Positions 1 to 6,885 of a stretch of 7,646 nt of DNA are shown piece by piece. The translations under genes and the position numbers were made by a program. Numbering within the stretch: position 1 is the stretch's first letter; each line of letters begins with the position of its first letter. The stretch covers positions 1 to 7,646 of the forward strand of contig JBNKKA010000200.1 of assembly GCA_050291585.1 (NCBI GenBank), read 5' to 3'. This stretch comes from JASJCL01 sp050291585 (lineage in GTDB: Bacteria > Desulfobacterota > Desulfobacteria > Desulfobacterales > Desulfosarcinaceae). The notes under the pieces are model-generated. The model was not told the origin of the DNA. It saw nothing but the letters and a program-made list of their open reading frames with translations, and did not search any database.

Positions 1-1
1 C

Positions 2-481
2 CTGGCCCAGGTCTTTGGTGAGATGGGCTGTCGGGTGGCAGCGACACCCGCAGGCATCGCCGTTACCGGAGGCGATCTCAAGGCCGTCGCGGTGGACATG
101 GGCGACATGCCCGACATGGTGCCCACCCTGGCGGTGGTGGCGGCCTTTGCCGAGGGCACAACGGTGATGTCCAACGTCGCCCACCTGCGCGCCAAGGAGT
201 GTGACCGCCTGGCGGCCGTGGAGACAGAACTGGCCAAGATGGGCATCCGCGCCCACAGCAGCGCCAATGAACTCCACGTCACCGGGGGAAGGCCCAGGGG
301 GGCCGCCATCGAGACGTACGACGACCACCGCATCGCCATGTGCTTTGCCATCGCCGGTTTACGGGTGGCCGGGATGCGCATACGGAACCCGAGCTGTGTG
401 GCCAAGTCCTTTCCCAACTTCTGGGAGGTGTTTGGCGGGTTGGGCAACGACCCACAGCGACCCTTGTGTATATCGCTCTAA
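2..481 (+). CDS. aroA: EPSP synthase (3-phosphoshikimate 1-carboxyvinyltransferase), C-terminal part
   Basis: Partial gene, cut at its 5' end by the window edge; 159 codons and a TAA stop are visible in the frame starting at base 2. The enzyme joins shikimate-3-phosphate and phosphoenolpyruvate to give 5-enolpyruvylshikimate-3-phosphate, the sixth step of the cytoplasmic shikimate pathway. Seen in sequence are the C-terminal landmarks of the family: MPDMVPT (the Asp at 113-115 aligns with the E. coli catalytic Asp313), RAKECDR at 188-208 (Lys, Glu and Arg that bind PEP), DDHRIAM from 320, and the Lys-Ser-Phe-Pro near the end (Lys at 404-406). These residues are intact, so nothing suggests a broken gene. 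The stop lies 49 bases before the aroC start, which fits co-transcription. The N-terminal domain, the start, and therefore the glyphosate-sensitivity class cannot be judged. Confidence 0.97.
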   Translation: MAQVFGEMGCRVAATPAGIAVTGGDLKAVAVDMGDMPDMVPTLAVVAAFAEGTTVMSNVAHLRAKECDRLAAVETELAKMGIRAHSSANELHVTGGRPRGAAIETYDDHRIAMCFAIAGLRVAGMRIRNPSCVAKSFPNFWEVFGGLGNDPQRPLCISL

Positions 482-517
482 TCCATAACCCTTGTCGGCG
501 TTGGATTACCGACGTCC

Positions 518-526
518 AAAGGAAAA
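518..526 (+). promoter_or_regulatory. Ribosome binding site of aroC
   Basis: AAAGGAAAA, with its AAAGGA core ending 7 bases before the ATG at 531. It decides the aroC start: an in-frame TTG at 492 would add 13 residues (beginning SALDYRR) that do not belong to the family, whereas the ATG at 531 gives the usual chorismate synthase N-terminus. Confidence 0.7.
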
Positions 527-530
527 TCTC

Positions 531-1625
531 ATGAGCTCTTCATTCGGCACCCTTTTTCGCGTCACCACCTTCGGCGAATCCCATTGCCGCGGGGTGGGCG
601 CCATCGTGGACGGCTGCCCCCCAGGCCTGGCTTTAGAGGAAGAGGATATTCAGACCCAGCTCGACCGCCGCCGTCCGGGGCAGAGTGACCTGACCACCGA
701 CCGCCAGGAGAGCGACCGGGTGACCATCCTCTCGGGCACCGAGAAGGGGCTTACCCTGGGAACCCCCATCGGTCTGCTCGTGCCCAACAAGGACCAGCGA
801 CCGGGGGATTACAAGGAGATGAGCGCCATTCCGCGTCCCTCCCACGCCGACTACACCTATCAGACCAAGTACGGCATCCGCGCCAGCAGCGGGGGCGGAC
901 GCTCCAGCGCCCGCGAGACCATCGGCCGCGTGGCCGCCGGGGCTATCGCGGAGAAGGTTCTGCGGGAGCGCTATGGCATCGAGATTGTCGCCTGGGTCTC
1001 CGCGGTGGGCAGTGAGGAGGCTCAGCCGGTGGACGTCGCCACCATCGACCGGGCGGCGGTGGATGCCGCGACCGTGCGCTGCCCCGATGCCCATGCCGCG
1101 GAGCGCATGCAGGCCCTCATCCGCCGGGCCAAAGACGACCAGGACTCCCTGGGAGGCATCCTCACCTGTATCTGCCGCGGGGTGTCTGCAGGCTGGGGCG
1201 AACCGGTCTTCGACAAGCTGGAGGCCAAGCTGGCCCACGCAATGCTCAGCATTCCGGCCACCAAAGGGTTTGAGATCGGATCCGGGTTTGCCGGCACACG
1301 CATGCGTGGCTCGGCCCACAACGACCCCTTCGTGTCCCGTCCCGAGGGCCTGGGCACGGCCACCAACCACAGCGGCGGCATCCAGGGGGGCATCTCCAAT
1401 GGGGAGGTCATCCGTTTCCGGGTCGCCTTTAAACCGCCGGCCACCATCGGCCAGCCCCAGGAGACCGTCGATTTCGAGGGCCGCCCCGTCACCCTGGCCG
1501 CCAAGGGCCGTCACGACCCCTGTGTGGTCCCCCGGGCGGTGCCCATCGTGGAGGCAATGGCCGCCCTGGTCCTGGTGGATGCTGCTCTACAGCAAGAGGC
1601 CCTGCACCAAGGGGGACGCCAGTGA
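531..1625 (+). CDS. aroC: Chorismate synthase
   Basis: Removes phosphate from EPSP by anti-1,4-elimination to give chorismate, the last shared step of aromatic biosynthesis; the cytoplasmic enzyme needs reduced FMN. The product is 364 residues, close to E. coli AroC (about 360), and full length. All three family signatures are visible: GESHCRGVGAIVDG at residues 15-28 (catalytic His18), the RPSHADYTY stretch at 102-110 (His105, second catalytic His) followed by GGGRSSARETIGR at 121-133, and RHDPCVVPRAVPIVEAM at 327-343. FMN-site residues in TNHSGGIQGGISNGE (278-292) are also present. The start was set at the ATG with a good Shine-Dalgarno. The TGA stop overlaps the next gene's GTG by four bases. 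Whether FMN is reduced by the enzyme itself or by a partner cannot be told from sequence. Identity is near certain. Confidence 0.98.
   Translation: MSSSFGTLFRVTTFGESHCRGVGAIVDGCPPGLALEEEDIQTQLDRRRPGQSDLTTDRQESDRVTILSGTEKGLTLGTPIGLLVPNKDQRPGDYKEMSAIPRPSHADYTYQTKYGIRASSGGGRSSARETIGRVAAGAIAEKVLRERYGIEIVAWVSAVGSEEAQPVDVATIDRAAVDAATVRCPDAHAAERMQALIRRAKDDQDSLGGILTCICRGVSAGWGEPVFDKLEAKLAHAMLSIPATKGFEIGSGFAGTRMRGSAHNDPFVSRPEGLGTATNHSGGIQGGISNGEVIRFRVAFKPPATIGQPQETVDFEGRPVTLAAKGRHDPCVVPRAVPIVEAMAALVLVDAALQQEALHQGGRQ
1609..1616 (+). promoter_or_regulatory. Ribosome binding site supporting a GTG start
   Basis: AAGGGGGA lies inside the 3' end of aroC, five bases before the GTG at 1622. It supports the GTG as the aminotransferase start. 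No other start codon nearby keeps the full N-terminal domain. Confidence 0.65.
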
Positions 1626-2761
1626 TTCCCATCGCCCGGCGCATCGCGAGTCTCGAAGGATCAAAAACCATCGCCCTCTTCACCGAGGTGCGCCGGCTTC
1701 AGGCGACGGGACACGATGTGGTCAATTTGGGGGTTGGGGAGCCGGAGTATGATACCCCCCCAGCAGTGATCAAGGGTACCAACGCGGCCCTCGCTGCGGG
1801 AGAAACCCGCTACGGCGAAGTGGCCGGCTTGAGCGCCTTGCGGCAGAAGCTGGCCGAAGGTTTAGAGGGTACCGGTCCAGACCAGGTATTGGTGGGCAAC
1901 GGCAGCAAGCAGATCCTCTACAGCGCTTTCCAGGCCCTCTGCAACCCGGGCGACGAGGTCCTCATTCCCGTGCCCTACTATGTCAGCTTCGCCGCCCAGG
2001 TTCACCTCAGCGGGGCAACACCGATCTTCGTCCCTACGCAGAACCGTGACCACCAGCTCGATATGGATGCTTTAGCGGCGGCGGTAACGGATCGAACCCG
2101 CGCCATCGTGATCAATTCGCCCAACAACCCCACCGGCGCCGTTTATCCGGCCGCCGATCTGGAGCGTCTGGCCGAACTGGTGATCGAGCGAGATCTGGTC
2201 CTCATCTCCGACGAAGCCTATGGTCCCTTTGTCTACGATGGCCTGACGGTCACTTCGCCCCATGCCATCGAAGCCCTGCGTCCACGACTGCTGGTGATCC
2301 GCAGTTTCTCCAAACACTATGCCATGACCGGTTTTCGAGTGGGATATGGGGTGGGGCCGCCTTCCCTCATCGCCGCCATGGCCCGTCTCCAGAGCCACCT
2401 CTGCGGTAACGTGTGCACCTTTGCCCAACACGGCGCCCTGGTCGCCCTGGAGGTACCCGATACCGTCTGTGGCGAGTGGCGCCGGGAGTTGATGGCCAAG
2501 CGCGACTGGGCCCATGCGCGCATCGAAAAATACCTGCCCTGTATCAAACCCCAGGGCGCCTTTTACCTCTACCCCGACATCCGTTCCCGTCTGACAGGGA
2601 GCCAGACGGATGCCGATTTTGCCACCGGAATCCTGGCGGGGGCCGGCGTAGCCGTGGTGCCGGGGTCGGCCTTCGGCGACAGCGGGCATGTGCGTATCTG
2701 TTACGCCGTTTCCCAGGTGCAGTTGGAAGCGGGGATTACTCGACTGGAGAAGTACTTATGA
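1622..2761 (+). CDS. Class I (Ibeta-like) PLP-dependent aminotransferase, probably aromatic or prephenate
   Basis: A 379-residue fold-type I aminotransferase. Visible PLP residues: NSPNNPTG at 165-172 (Asn169), SDEAY at 196-200 (Asp197 for the pyridine nitrogen, Tyr200), SFSKHYAMTGFR with Schiff-base Lys231, and Arg358 in HVRICYA, the usual alpha-carboxylate-binding Arg. The N-terminal GVGEPEYDTPP and RYGEVAGLSALR resemble Ibeta aspartate aminotransferases and their prephenate aminotransferase relatives. It begins with GTG overlapping the aroC stop (GTGA) and ends overlapping the tyrA start (ATGA), so coupling within the operon is likely. From context I infer amino transfer to phenylpyruvate and 4-hydroxyphenylpyruvate, or to prephenate giving arogenate. 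General aspartate or alanine aminotransferase activity is not excluded. Family assignment is secure; substrate is not, so no symbol is given. Confidence 0.92.
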   Translation: MIPIARRIASLEGSKTIALFTEVRRLQATGHDVVNLGVGEPEYDTPPAVIKGTNAALAAGETRYGEVAGLSALRQKLAEGLEGTGPDQVLVGNGSKQILYSAFQALCNPGDEVLIPVPYYVSFAAQVHLSGATPIFVPTQNRDHQLDMDALAAAVTDRTRAIVINSPNNPTGAVYPAADLERLAELVIERDLVLISDEAYGPFVYDGLTVTSPHAIEALRPRLLVIRSFSKHYAMTGFRVGYGVGPPSLIAAMARLQSHLCGNVCTFAQHGALVALEVPDTVCGEWRRELMAKRDWAHARIEKYLPCIKPQGAFYLYPDIRSRLTGSQTDADFATGILAGAGVAVVPGSAFGDSGHVRICYAVSQVQLEAGITRLEKYL

Positions 2762-3495
2762 TCGGTATTATCGGCTTCGGCCGTTTTGGGGAGCTGGCGG
2801 CTAGATACTTAGCCCGCGACGTGCGCGTGGTGGTATTCGACCGGGGTGGCAAAGGGGCTATAATAGAGGCCGTCGGCGCCCACCCGGCCGATTTGGACAC
2901 GACCTGTGCCCAGGAGATGGTCCTCCTCAGCGTGCCCATCTCCCACATGCAGACCCAACTCAAGACCATTGCCCCTTTGCTGAAGCCTGGGACGGTAGTG
3001 ATCGACGTCTGCTCGGTCAAAGTAAAGCCGGTACAGTGGATGACCGATCTCCTGCCCCCCGGGGTAGAGCTTCTGCCCACCCACCCCATGTTCGGTCCCG
3101 ACAGCGCCGCCGACACCCTGGCGGGGGCCAAGATCGTCCTCTGCCGGGACCGCATCAGCCCGGAAAACTACGCCCGTGCGGCCAAATGGCTCAGAGCCCA
3201 GGGTCTGGCCGTCATTGAGGCCACACCGGAAGAGCATGATCGTCAGATCGCCGTGACTCTGGCCCTGACCCATTTCCTCGGTCGCAGCCTCTCGGCCTTC
3301 GGCGCCGAAAAACTGCCCATCGACACCGAAGGCTACAAACGCCTCATGCACATCCTTGAGGTGGTGGAGAACGACACCTGGCAGCTCTTCCACGATATGC
3401 ACCGCTACAACCCCTTTGCCGAGGAGGAGCGCGGCCGGTTCATGAACGCCATGCAGCACATCAACGAAAGGTTGGAAGCAGACAATGACAGATAA
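2758..3495 (+). CDS. tyrA: Prephenate/arogenate dehydrogenase, compact single-function form
   Basis: Oxidative decarboxylation of prephenate to 4-hydroxyphenylpyruvate, or of arogenate to tyrosine. The product is 245 residues, shorter than most TyrA proteins (about 280-370), with no chorismate mutase or ACT domain. A Rossmann motif GFGRFG (residues 6-11) opens it directly; Asp28 after the second strand suggests NAD rather than NADP (inference). Substrate-site candidates by family pattern are DVCSVK at 83-88 (Ser86), THPMFGPDS at 108-116 (His109), His172 in LTHFLGRS, and Arg195 in GYKRL. The C-terminal half is helical, as expected of the dimerisation domain. The ATG overlaps the aminotransferase stop, with GGAGAAG upstream at 2746-2752. 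The frame stays open far upstream (from 2413), but that part overlaps the aminotransferase and is not TyrA-like. The DVxSVK and HPMFGPxS motifs recall plant arogenate dehydrogenases, so specificity is open. Confidence 0.92.
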   Translation: MIGIIGFGRFGELAARYLARDVRVVVFDRGGKGAIIEAVGAHPADLDTTCAQEMVLLSVPISHMQTQLKTIAPLLKPGTVVIDVCSVKVKPVQWMTDLLPPGVELLPTHPMFGPDSAADTLAGAKIVLCRDRISPENYARAAKWLRAQGLAVIEATPEEHDRQIAVTLALTHFLGRSLSAFGAEKLPIDTEGYKRLMHILEVVENDTWQLFHDMHRYNPFAEEERGRFMNAMQHINERLEADNDR

Positions 3496-4324
3496 AACCA
3501 AGGTCGCATTCCAGGGGATCCGGGGGGCATACAGCGAGTTGTCCCTGCGCAGTTATTTCAAAGACGCCGTGGACCCGGTGAGCTGCGAGAGCTTCGATGC
3601 AGTGTTTGCGGCGGTGGCCGAGGAGAGGGCCGATTTCGGATACGTCCCCGTGGAGAACTCCATCGCCGGCACTGTGGTGGAGAATTATGATCTTCTCCTG
3701 GCCAGCAATACAGTGGTCGTGGGCGAAGCCTACATGCCCATCCGTCACATGCTCCTGGGTGTCGAGGGCGCGACCTTGGACCAGGTGCGCGAGGCCCACT
3801 CCCATCCCCAGGCCCTCAAGCAGTCCGCCGCTTTTCTCAAGAAGCACGGCATCCGCCCCATGGCCACCTACGACACCGCCGGGTCGGCCAAGCTGGTGGC
3901 CGAGTGGCAGGACCCCACCAAGGCTGCCATCGCCTCCGAGCTCTGCGCCGAGTACTATCCGGTCAATATTCTTGAGCGGGAGATCCAGACCAACAACACC
4001 AATACCACCCGTTTCTTCGTCATCGTGCGTTCGGACCACAAACCCGGCACCGTCAAGGCCGAGAAGACCACCGTGGCCTTCAAGACCCGCCACTACCCCG
4101 GCGCACTGGTGGACTGCCTCAAGATCTTCCAGCGCCACGAGCTCAACCTCGCCAAGCTCGAGTCGCGCCCCATCCCGGAAAACCCCTGGGAGTATGTTTT
4201 CTACGCCGCCTTCGAGAGCGGCAGCGATTCCCCGGCCGCCCTCCAAGCCCTGGGGGAACTGGCCGCCCAGGCCCTCTTCGTTAAGGTGCTGGGGTCGTAT
4301 CCCAAGGCTATCCAATGCTGGTAG
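3485..4324 (+). CDS. pheA: Prephenate dehydratase with C-terminal ACT domain
   Basis: Dehydrates and decarboxylates prephenate to phenylpyruvate, the committed phenylalanine step; an arogenate dehydratase role is possible if the upstream aminotransferase acts on prephenate. The product is 279 residues, typical of the monofunctional enzyme, with no N-terminal chorismate mutase domain. Residues 1-180 are the catalytic periplasmic-binding-like domain: VAFQGIRGAYSE at 7-18, GYVPVENSIAGTV at 52-64, and TTRFF at 174-178, which holds the conserved catalytic Thr-Arg-Phe. Residues from about 194 to 270 form the ACT domain, with GALV (206-209) and ESRP (226-229), the motifs that bind phenylalanine in known enzymes. 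Feedback inhibition by phenylalanine is therefore expected. The start overlaps the tyrA 3' end by 11 bases; GGAAG at 3474-3478 is the likely ribosome site. It is the last gene of the aromatic block before a 164-base gap. Confidence 0.96.
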   Translation: MTDKTKVAFQGIRGAYSELSLRSYFKDAVDPVSCESFDAVFAAVAEERADFGYVPVENSIAGTVVENYDLLLASNTVVVGEAYMPIRHMLLGVEGATLDQVREAHSHPQALKQSAAFLKKHGIRPMATYDTAGSAKLVAEWQDPTKAAIASELCAEYYPVNILEREIQTNNTNTTRFFVIVRSDHKPGTVKAEKTTVAFKTRHYPGALVDCLKIFQRHELNLAKLESRPIPENPWEYVFYAAFESGSDSPAALQALGELAAQALFVKVLGSYPKAIQCW

Positions 4325-4356
4325 GGCCACCGGCTCCGCTCTCCATGAACCCCTTT

Positions 4357-4402
4357 GGTCGGGGACGTGCCCTGCGCCGTCCCCGACCGGTCTCAAGCTT
4401 TT
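4357..4402 (+). terminator. GC-rich perfect hairpin after pheA, possible weak terminator
   Basis: GGTCGGGGACG (4357-4367) and CGTCCCCGACC (4378-4388) form a perfect 11-bp stem around a 10-base loop. The first T run, TTTT at 4399-4402, comes ten bases after the stem, so this is not a canonical intrinsic terminator. It could be a weak terminator, a Rho-assisted end, or a stabilising or processing hairpin between the aromatic genes and the dehydratase genes. The rest of the 4325-4488 gap shows no convincing promoter. Confidence 0.5.
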
Positions 4403-4472
4403 CATCCTTCGACCGACGTTCGATAGAAAGAACGCCGAACAGTTCCTCGGCCCAAATCCAGCGGATAGCATT

Positions 4473-4482
4473 AAGGAGGGGG
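4473..4482 (+). promoter_or_regulatory. Strong Shine-Dalgarno of the first dehydratase-family gene
   Basis: AAGGAGGGGG sits six bases before the ATG at 4489. It is the strongest ribosome site in the window and contrasts with the coupled starts of the aromatic genes, which fits independent, high translation of this block. Confidence 0.75.
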
Positions 4483-4488
4483 AGTTGA

Positions 4489-5607
4489 ATGGAAGCCATT
4501 GAGCAGTTTCGCCAGGTTGCCGCCGATCCCAAAACCTATGCGCGCAGCTGGAAGAAAGTAACCGGCGGGCGGGTCGTCGGTACCCTTTGTTCCTATGCGC
4601 CCGAAGAGTTGATTCTGGCCGGGGGCGCCCTCACTCACCGCATCGTCGGCGGCAGCGGGCGCATCTCCAGGGCCGACGCCCACCTCCAGTCCTACAGCTG
4701 CAGCCTGGTCCGGGGCGCCCTGGAAGAGGCCCTCGCCGGCGAGCTCGACTTCATCGACGGCGTCGTCTTCCCCCACACCTGCGATTCCATCCAGCGCCTC
4801 TCCGACATCTGGCGCCTCAACGCCGACACCGGGTTCCACCTGGATGTGGTCCTGCCGGTAAAACTCAACACCGACAGCGCCCGCACTTACATGGCCACGG
4901 TGATGGCCGAGGCCAGGGTCAAGCTGGAGACCCTGCTGGGCAGGACCATCGCTGAAGCGGAGCTGCGGCGGGCCATCGAGACTTACAACGGCATTCGCAA
5001 GGCCATGCAGCGCCTCTACGCCCTTCGCAGTGAGCGGCCGGGCGCCATCTCCGGCAGCGACCTGCACGCCATCGTGCGGGCCTCCATGGTCATGGATCGC
5101 AAGGATTTCCTGTCTGACCTGACCCGCTTACTGGAATCGCTCGACTCGTCACCGGCAGACGAAAATACCACCGCCAAACGGATCTTCATCTCCGGCGGCG
5201 TCTGCAACATGCCCGATCTCTACGGCCTCATCGAGTCGGTCGGTGGCGTGGTCGTGGGAGACGACCTGTGCACGGGTTCGCGGGGGTTAACGGGGCTCAT
5301 CGACGCCCAGGGAGACCCCATCGCCGCCATTGCCCAGCGCTACGCCCGGCGGGCCATCTGCCCGGCCAAACACGCCGGCATCCACCGACGCGGCGAGGAA
5401 CTGGTCCGCCAGGCCAAGGCCGATGGGGCCCGGGGCGTGATTTTCATCTTCCTCAAATTTTGTGACCCCCACGCCTTTGATTACCCTTATCTGAAGTCCA
5501 TGCTCGCTGACGAGGGGATCCCCAGCCTCTTGATCGAACTAGAGGAACAGACCGTCAACCAGGGACAATTGACCACCCGCTGCGAAGCGTTCATGGAGAT
5601 GCTGTAG
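4489..5607 (+). CDS. 2-hydroxyacyl-CoA dehydratase / benzoyl-CoA reductase family protein, smaller subunit (HgdB/FldC/BcrC-like)
   Basis: A 372-residue member of the HgdB/BcrB/BcrC family, whose heterodimers bind iron-sulfur clusters and use one energised electron from an ATPase activator to dehydrate 2-hydroxyacyl-CoA via a ketyl radical, or to reduce aromatic rings. Visible family patterns: CSYAPEELI at 34-42, YSCSLVRG at 69-76 (Cys71), HTCDSIQRL at 96-104 (Cys98), FCDPHAFDYPYL at 324-335 (Cys325) and a terminal RCEAFMEML. Cys71, Cys98 and Cys325 are the likely three cluster ligands. There is no signal peptide or membrane segment, so it is cytoplasmic. Its length matches the small subunit of characterised dehydratases (about 375). 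A second, dissimilar family member follows 39 bases downstream and an activator after that, giving the complete three-part set. Whether it is a dehydratase or a reductase, and on which acyl-CoA, cannot be decided from the sequence. Confidence 0.9.
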   Translation: MEAIEQFRQVAADPKTYARSWKKVTGGRVVGTLCSYAPEELILAGGALTHRIVGGSGRISRADAHLQSYSCSLVRGALEEALAGELDFIDGVVFPHTCDSIQRLSDIWRLNADTGFHLDVVLPVKLNTDSARTYMATVMAEARVKLETLLGRTIAEAELRRAIETYNGIRKAMQRLYALRSERPGAISGSDLHAIVRASMVMDRKDFLSDLTRLLESLDSSPADENTTAKRIFISGGVCNMPDLYGLIESVGGVVVGDDLCTGSRGLTGLIDAQGDPIAAIAQRYARRAICPAKHAGIHRRGEELVRQAKADGARGVIFIFLKFCDPHAFDYPYLKSMLADEGIPSLLIELEEQTVNQGQLTTRCEAFMEML

Positions 5608-5634
5608 CGCTCAAGCATCGATCGCCGTGACCAT

Positions 5635-5640
5635 AAGGAG
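5635..5640 (+). promoter_or_regulatory. Ribosome binding site of the second dehydratase-family gene
   Basis: AAGGAG ends six bases before the ATG at 5647 and fixes that start, which adds a charged N-terminal helix (residues 1-25) before the conserved domain. The 39-base spacer carries no hairpin with a T run, so the two subunit genes are probably co-transcribed. Confidence 0.7.
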
Positions 5641-5646
5641 ACCGGT

Positions 5647-6885
5647 ATGACTACAGAAGAAAAGTCCCTCGAGGCGGAGAGGGAGAGGCGCAAGATCAAG
5701 TCGGTCAAGCGGATGAAAGAGATTATGACCGAGTACTATATCGATGCCAAGACGGCCGCGGACAACGGCAAAAAAGTCGCCTGGATCACCTCCGGCGGGC
5801 CGGTGGAGCCCCTCATCGCCATGGACGTGATCCCGGTATACCCGGAAAATCACGGTGCCATGATCGGGGCCGCCAAGATGGGGGGCGACCTGTGTGAAAA
5901 GGCCGAGGAGATGGGCTACGCCAGTGATCTATGCTCCTACGCCCGCGCCGACATCGCCTGCGCCACGGTGGACGGGGGGCCTATCGGTGGGCTGCCCCGT
6001 CCGGATATGTTGATCTGCTGCAACAATATCTGCGGGACGGTGCTCAAATGGTACGAGGTGCAGGCCCGCTATTTCGACGTGCCCCTCTTCATCCTGGACA
6101 CCCCCTTCATCCACACGGAATACAGCCCGGCGGCGGACGCCTATGTGCGCAGTCAACTGGAGGAGTACCTGGTCTTCCTCGAAAGTCATTGCGCCAAGCC
6201 ATTCGACCGCGACCGCCTGACCGAGGTGGGGCGTCTCTCCATCGCAGGCCAGAAGATCTGGCAGGCGGTCCTCGACACAACCATGCATCGCCCGGCACCC
6301 ATGAGCGCCTTCGACGCTTTTTTCCACCTGGCCCTCATCGTCACCCTGCGGGGCACCCAGACCGTGGTCGACTACTACAGCGGACTGCTCGCGGAGATGG
6401 AGGCCCGCGTGGCGGCGGGGATCGCCGCTGTGCCGGGCGAACGCTACCGACTGCTCTGGGACAACTTGCCGGTGTGGTACCGCACCCGATGGCTGTCGGA
6501 TAAATTTGCCGCCCACGACGCTTGTCTCGTGGCCGATACCTATACCTCCTCATGGTGTAGCTCCATGCCCTACCTGGACGAGAATGACTTCCTGGGATCC
6601 ATGGCTGCGGGCTATTCGCGCATCTACATCAACATCGCTACCGACCAGATGGCCGATATGGTGGTGGCTATGGTTGACAAGTACAGCGCCGACGGGCTGG
6701 TCATCCACTCCAATCGCAGCTGCAAACCATACAGCCTGGGGCAATACGACATCCAGCGCATCGTCCAGGAGAAACGCGGGATTCCCTCTCTGGTGATCGA
6801 GGCGGACATGACCGACGCCCGCAGCTTCTCGGAAAGCCAGATCGACACCCGCATCGACGCCTTCATGGAGGTGCTCTCGGCCTGA
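5647..6885 (+). CDS. 2-hydroxyacyl-CoA dehydratase / benzoyl-CoA reductase family protein, larger subunit (BcrB/FldB-like)
   Basis: A 412-residue second member of the HgdB/BcrBC family, clearly different from the 372-residue neighbour, as expected for a heterodimer. Residues 1-25 are a highly charged, probably helical extension (EKSLEAERERRKIK). Family patterns follow: WITSGGPVEPLIAMDVIPVYPEN at about 46-68 (the domain start), DLCSYAR at 94-100 (Cys96), a cysteine-rich LICCNNICGTVLKWYE at 122-137 (Cys124, Cys125, Cys129), and HSNRSCKPYSLGQYD at 354-368 (Cys359). EADMTDARSFSESQIDTR at 385-402 closes the domain and resembles the BcrB/FldB C-terminus. Cys96, one cysteine of the 124-129 group and Cys359 are the likely cluster ligands; which of the three serves is unclear. 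The length fits the large subunit of known dehydratases (about 410). Here the small-subunit gene comes first. The substrate is unknown. The stop is at 6883-6885, 86 bases before the activator. Confidence 0.9.
   Translation: MTTEEKSLEAERERRKIKSVKRMKEIMTEYYIDAKTAADNGKKVAWITSGGPVEPLIAMDVIPVYPENHGAMIGAAKMGGDLCEKAEEMGYASDLCSYARADIACATVDGGPIGGLPRPDMLICCNNICGTVLKWYEVQARYFDVPLFILDTPFIHTEYSPAADAYVRSQLEEYLVFLESHCAKPFDRDRLTEVGRLSIAGQKIWQAVLDTTMHRPAPMSAFDAFFHLALIVTLRGTQTVVDYYSGLLAEMEARVAAGIAAVPGERYRLLWDNLPVWYRTRWLSDKFAAHDACLVADTYTSSWCSSMPYLDENDFLGSMAAGYSRIYINIATDQMADMVVAMVDKYSADGLVIHSNRSCKPYSLGQYDIQRIVQEKRGIPSLVIEADMTDARSFSESQIDTRIDAFMEVLSA

Noticed and set aside
494..513. GTCGG/CCGAC hairpin in the aroA-aroC spacer
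   Set aside because: Only a five-base-pair stem with a ten-base loop and no T run, so neither a terminator nor a recognisable riboswitch.
492..530. Upstream TTG start that would extend aroC by 13 residues
   Set aside because: The extension is not family-like, and the ATG at 531 has a well-placed AAAGGA.
633..1514. 293-codon open frame on the - strand opposite aroC
   Set aside because: It is a shadow of GC-rich coding sequence. The + strand carries all chorismate synthase signatures, and the antisense protein is Gly/Ala/Asp-rich with no recognisable motif.
2859..2864. Perfect TATAAT inside tyrA as an internal promoter
   Set aside because: No acceptable -35 box lies at the right spacing (TTCGAC at 2836 matches poorly), and the bases encode ordinary TyrA residues.
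3461..4471. 336-codon open frame on the - strand opposite pheA
   Set aside because: Long, but explained by third-position GC bias; the product is low complexity and the + strand gene is certain. It would also cover the intergenic hairpin.
3597..4502. 301-codon + strand frame overlapping pheA and the gap after it
   Set aside because: The translation is Pro/Ser/Arg/Trp-rich with no family resemblance, typical of an out-of-frame reading of a GC-rich gene.
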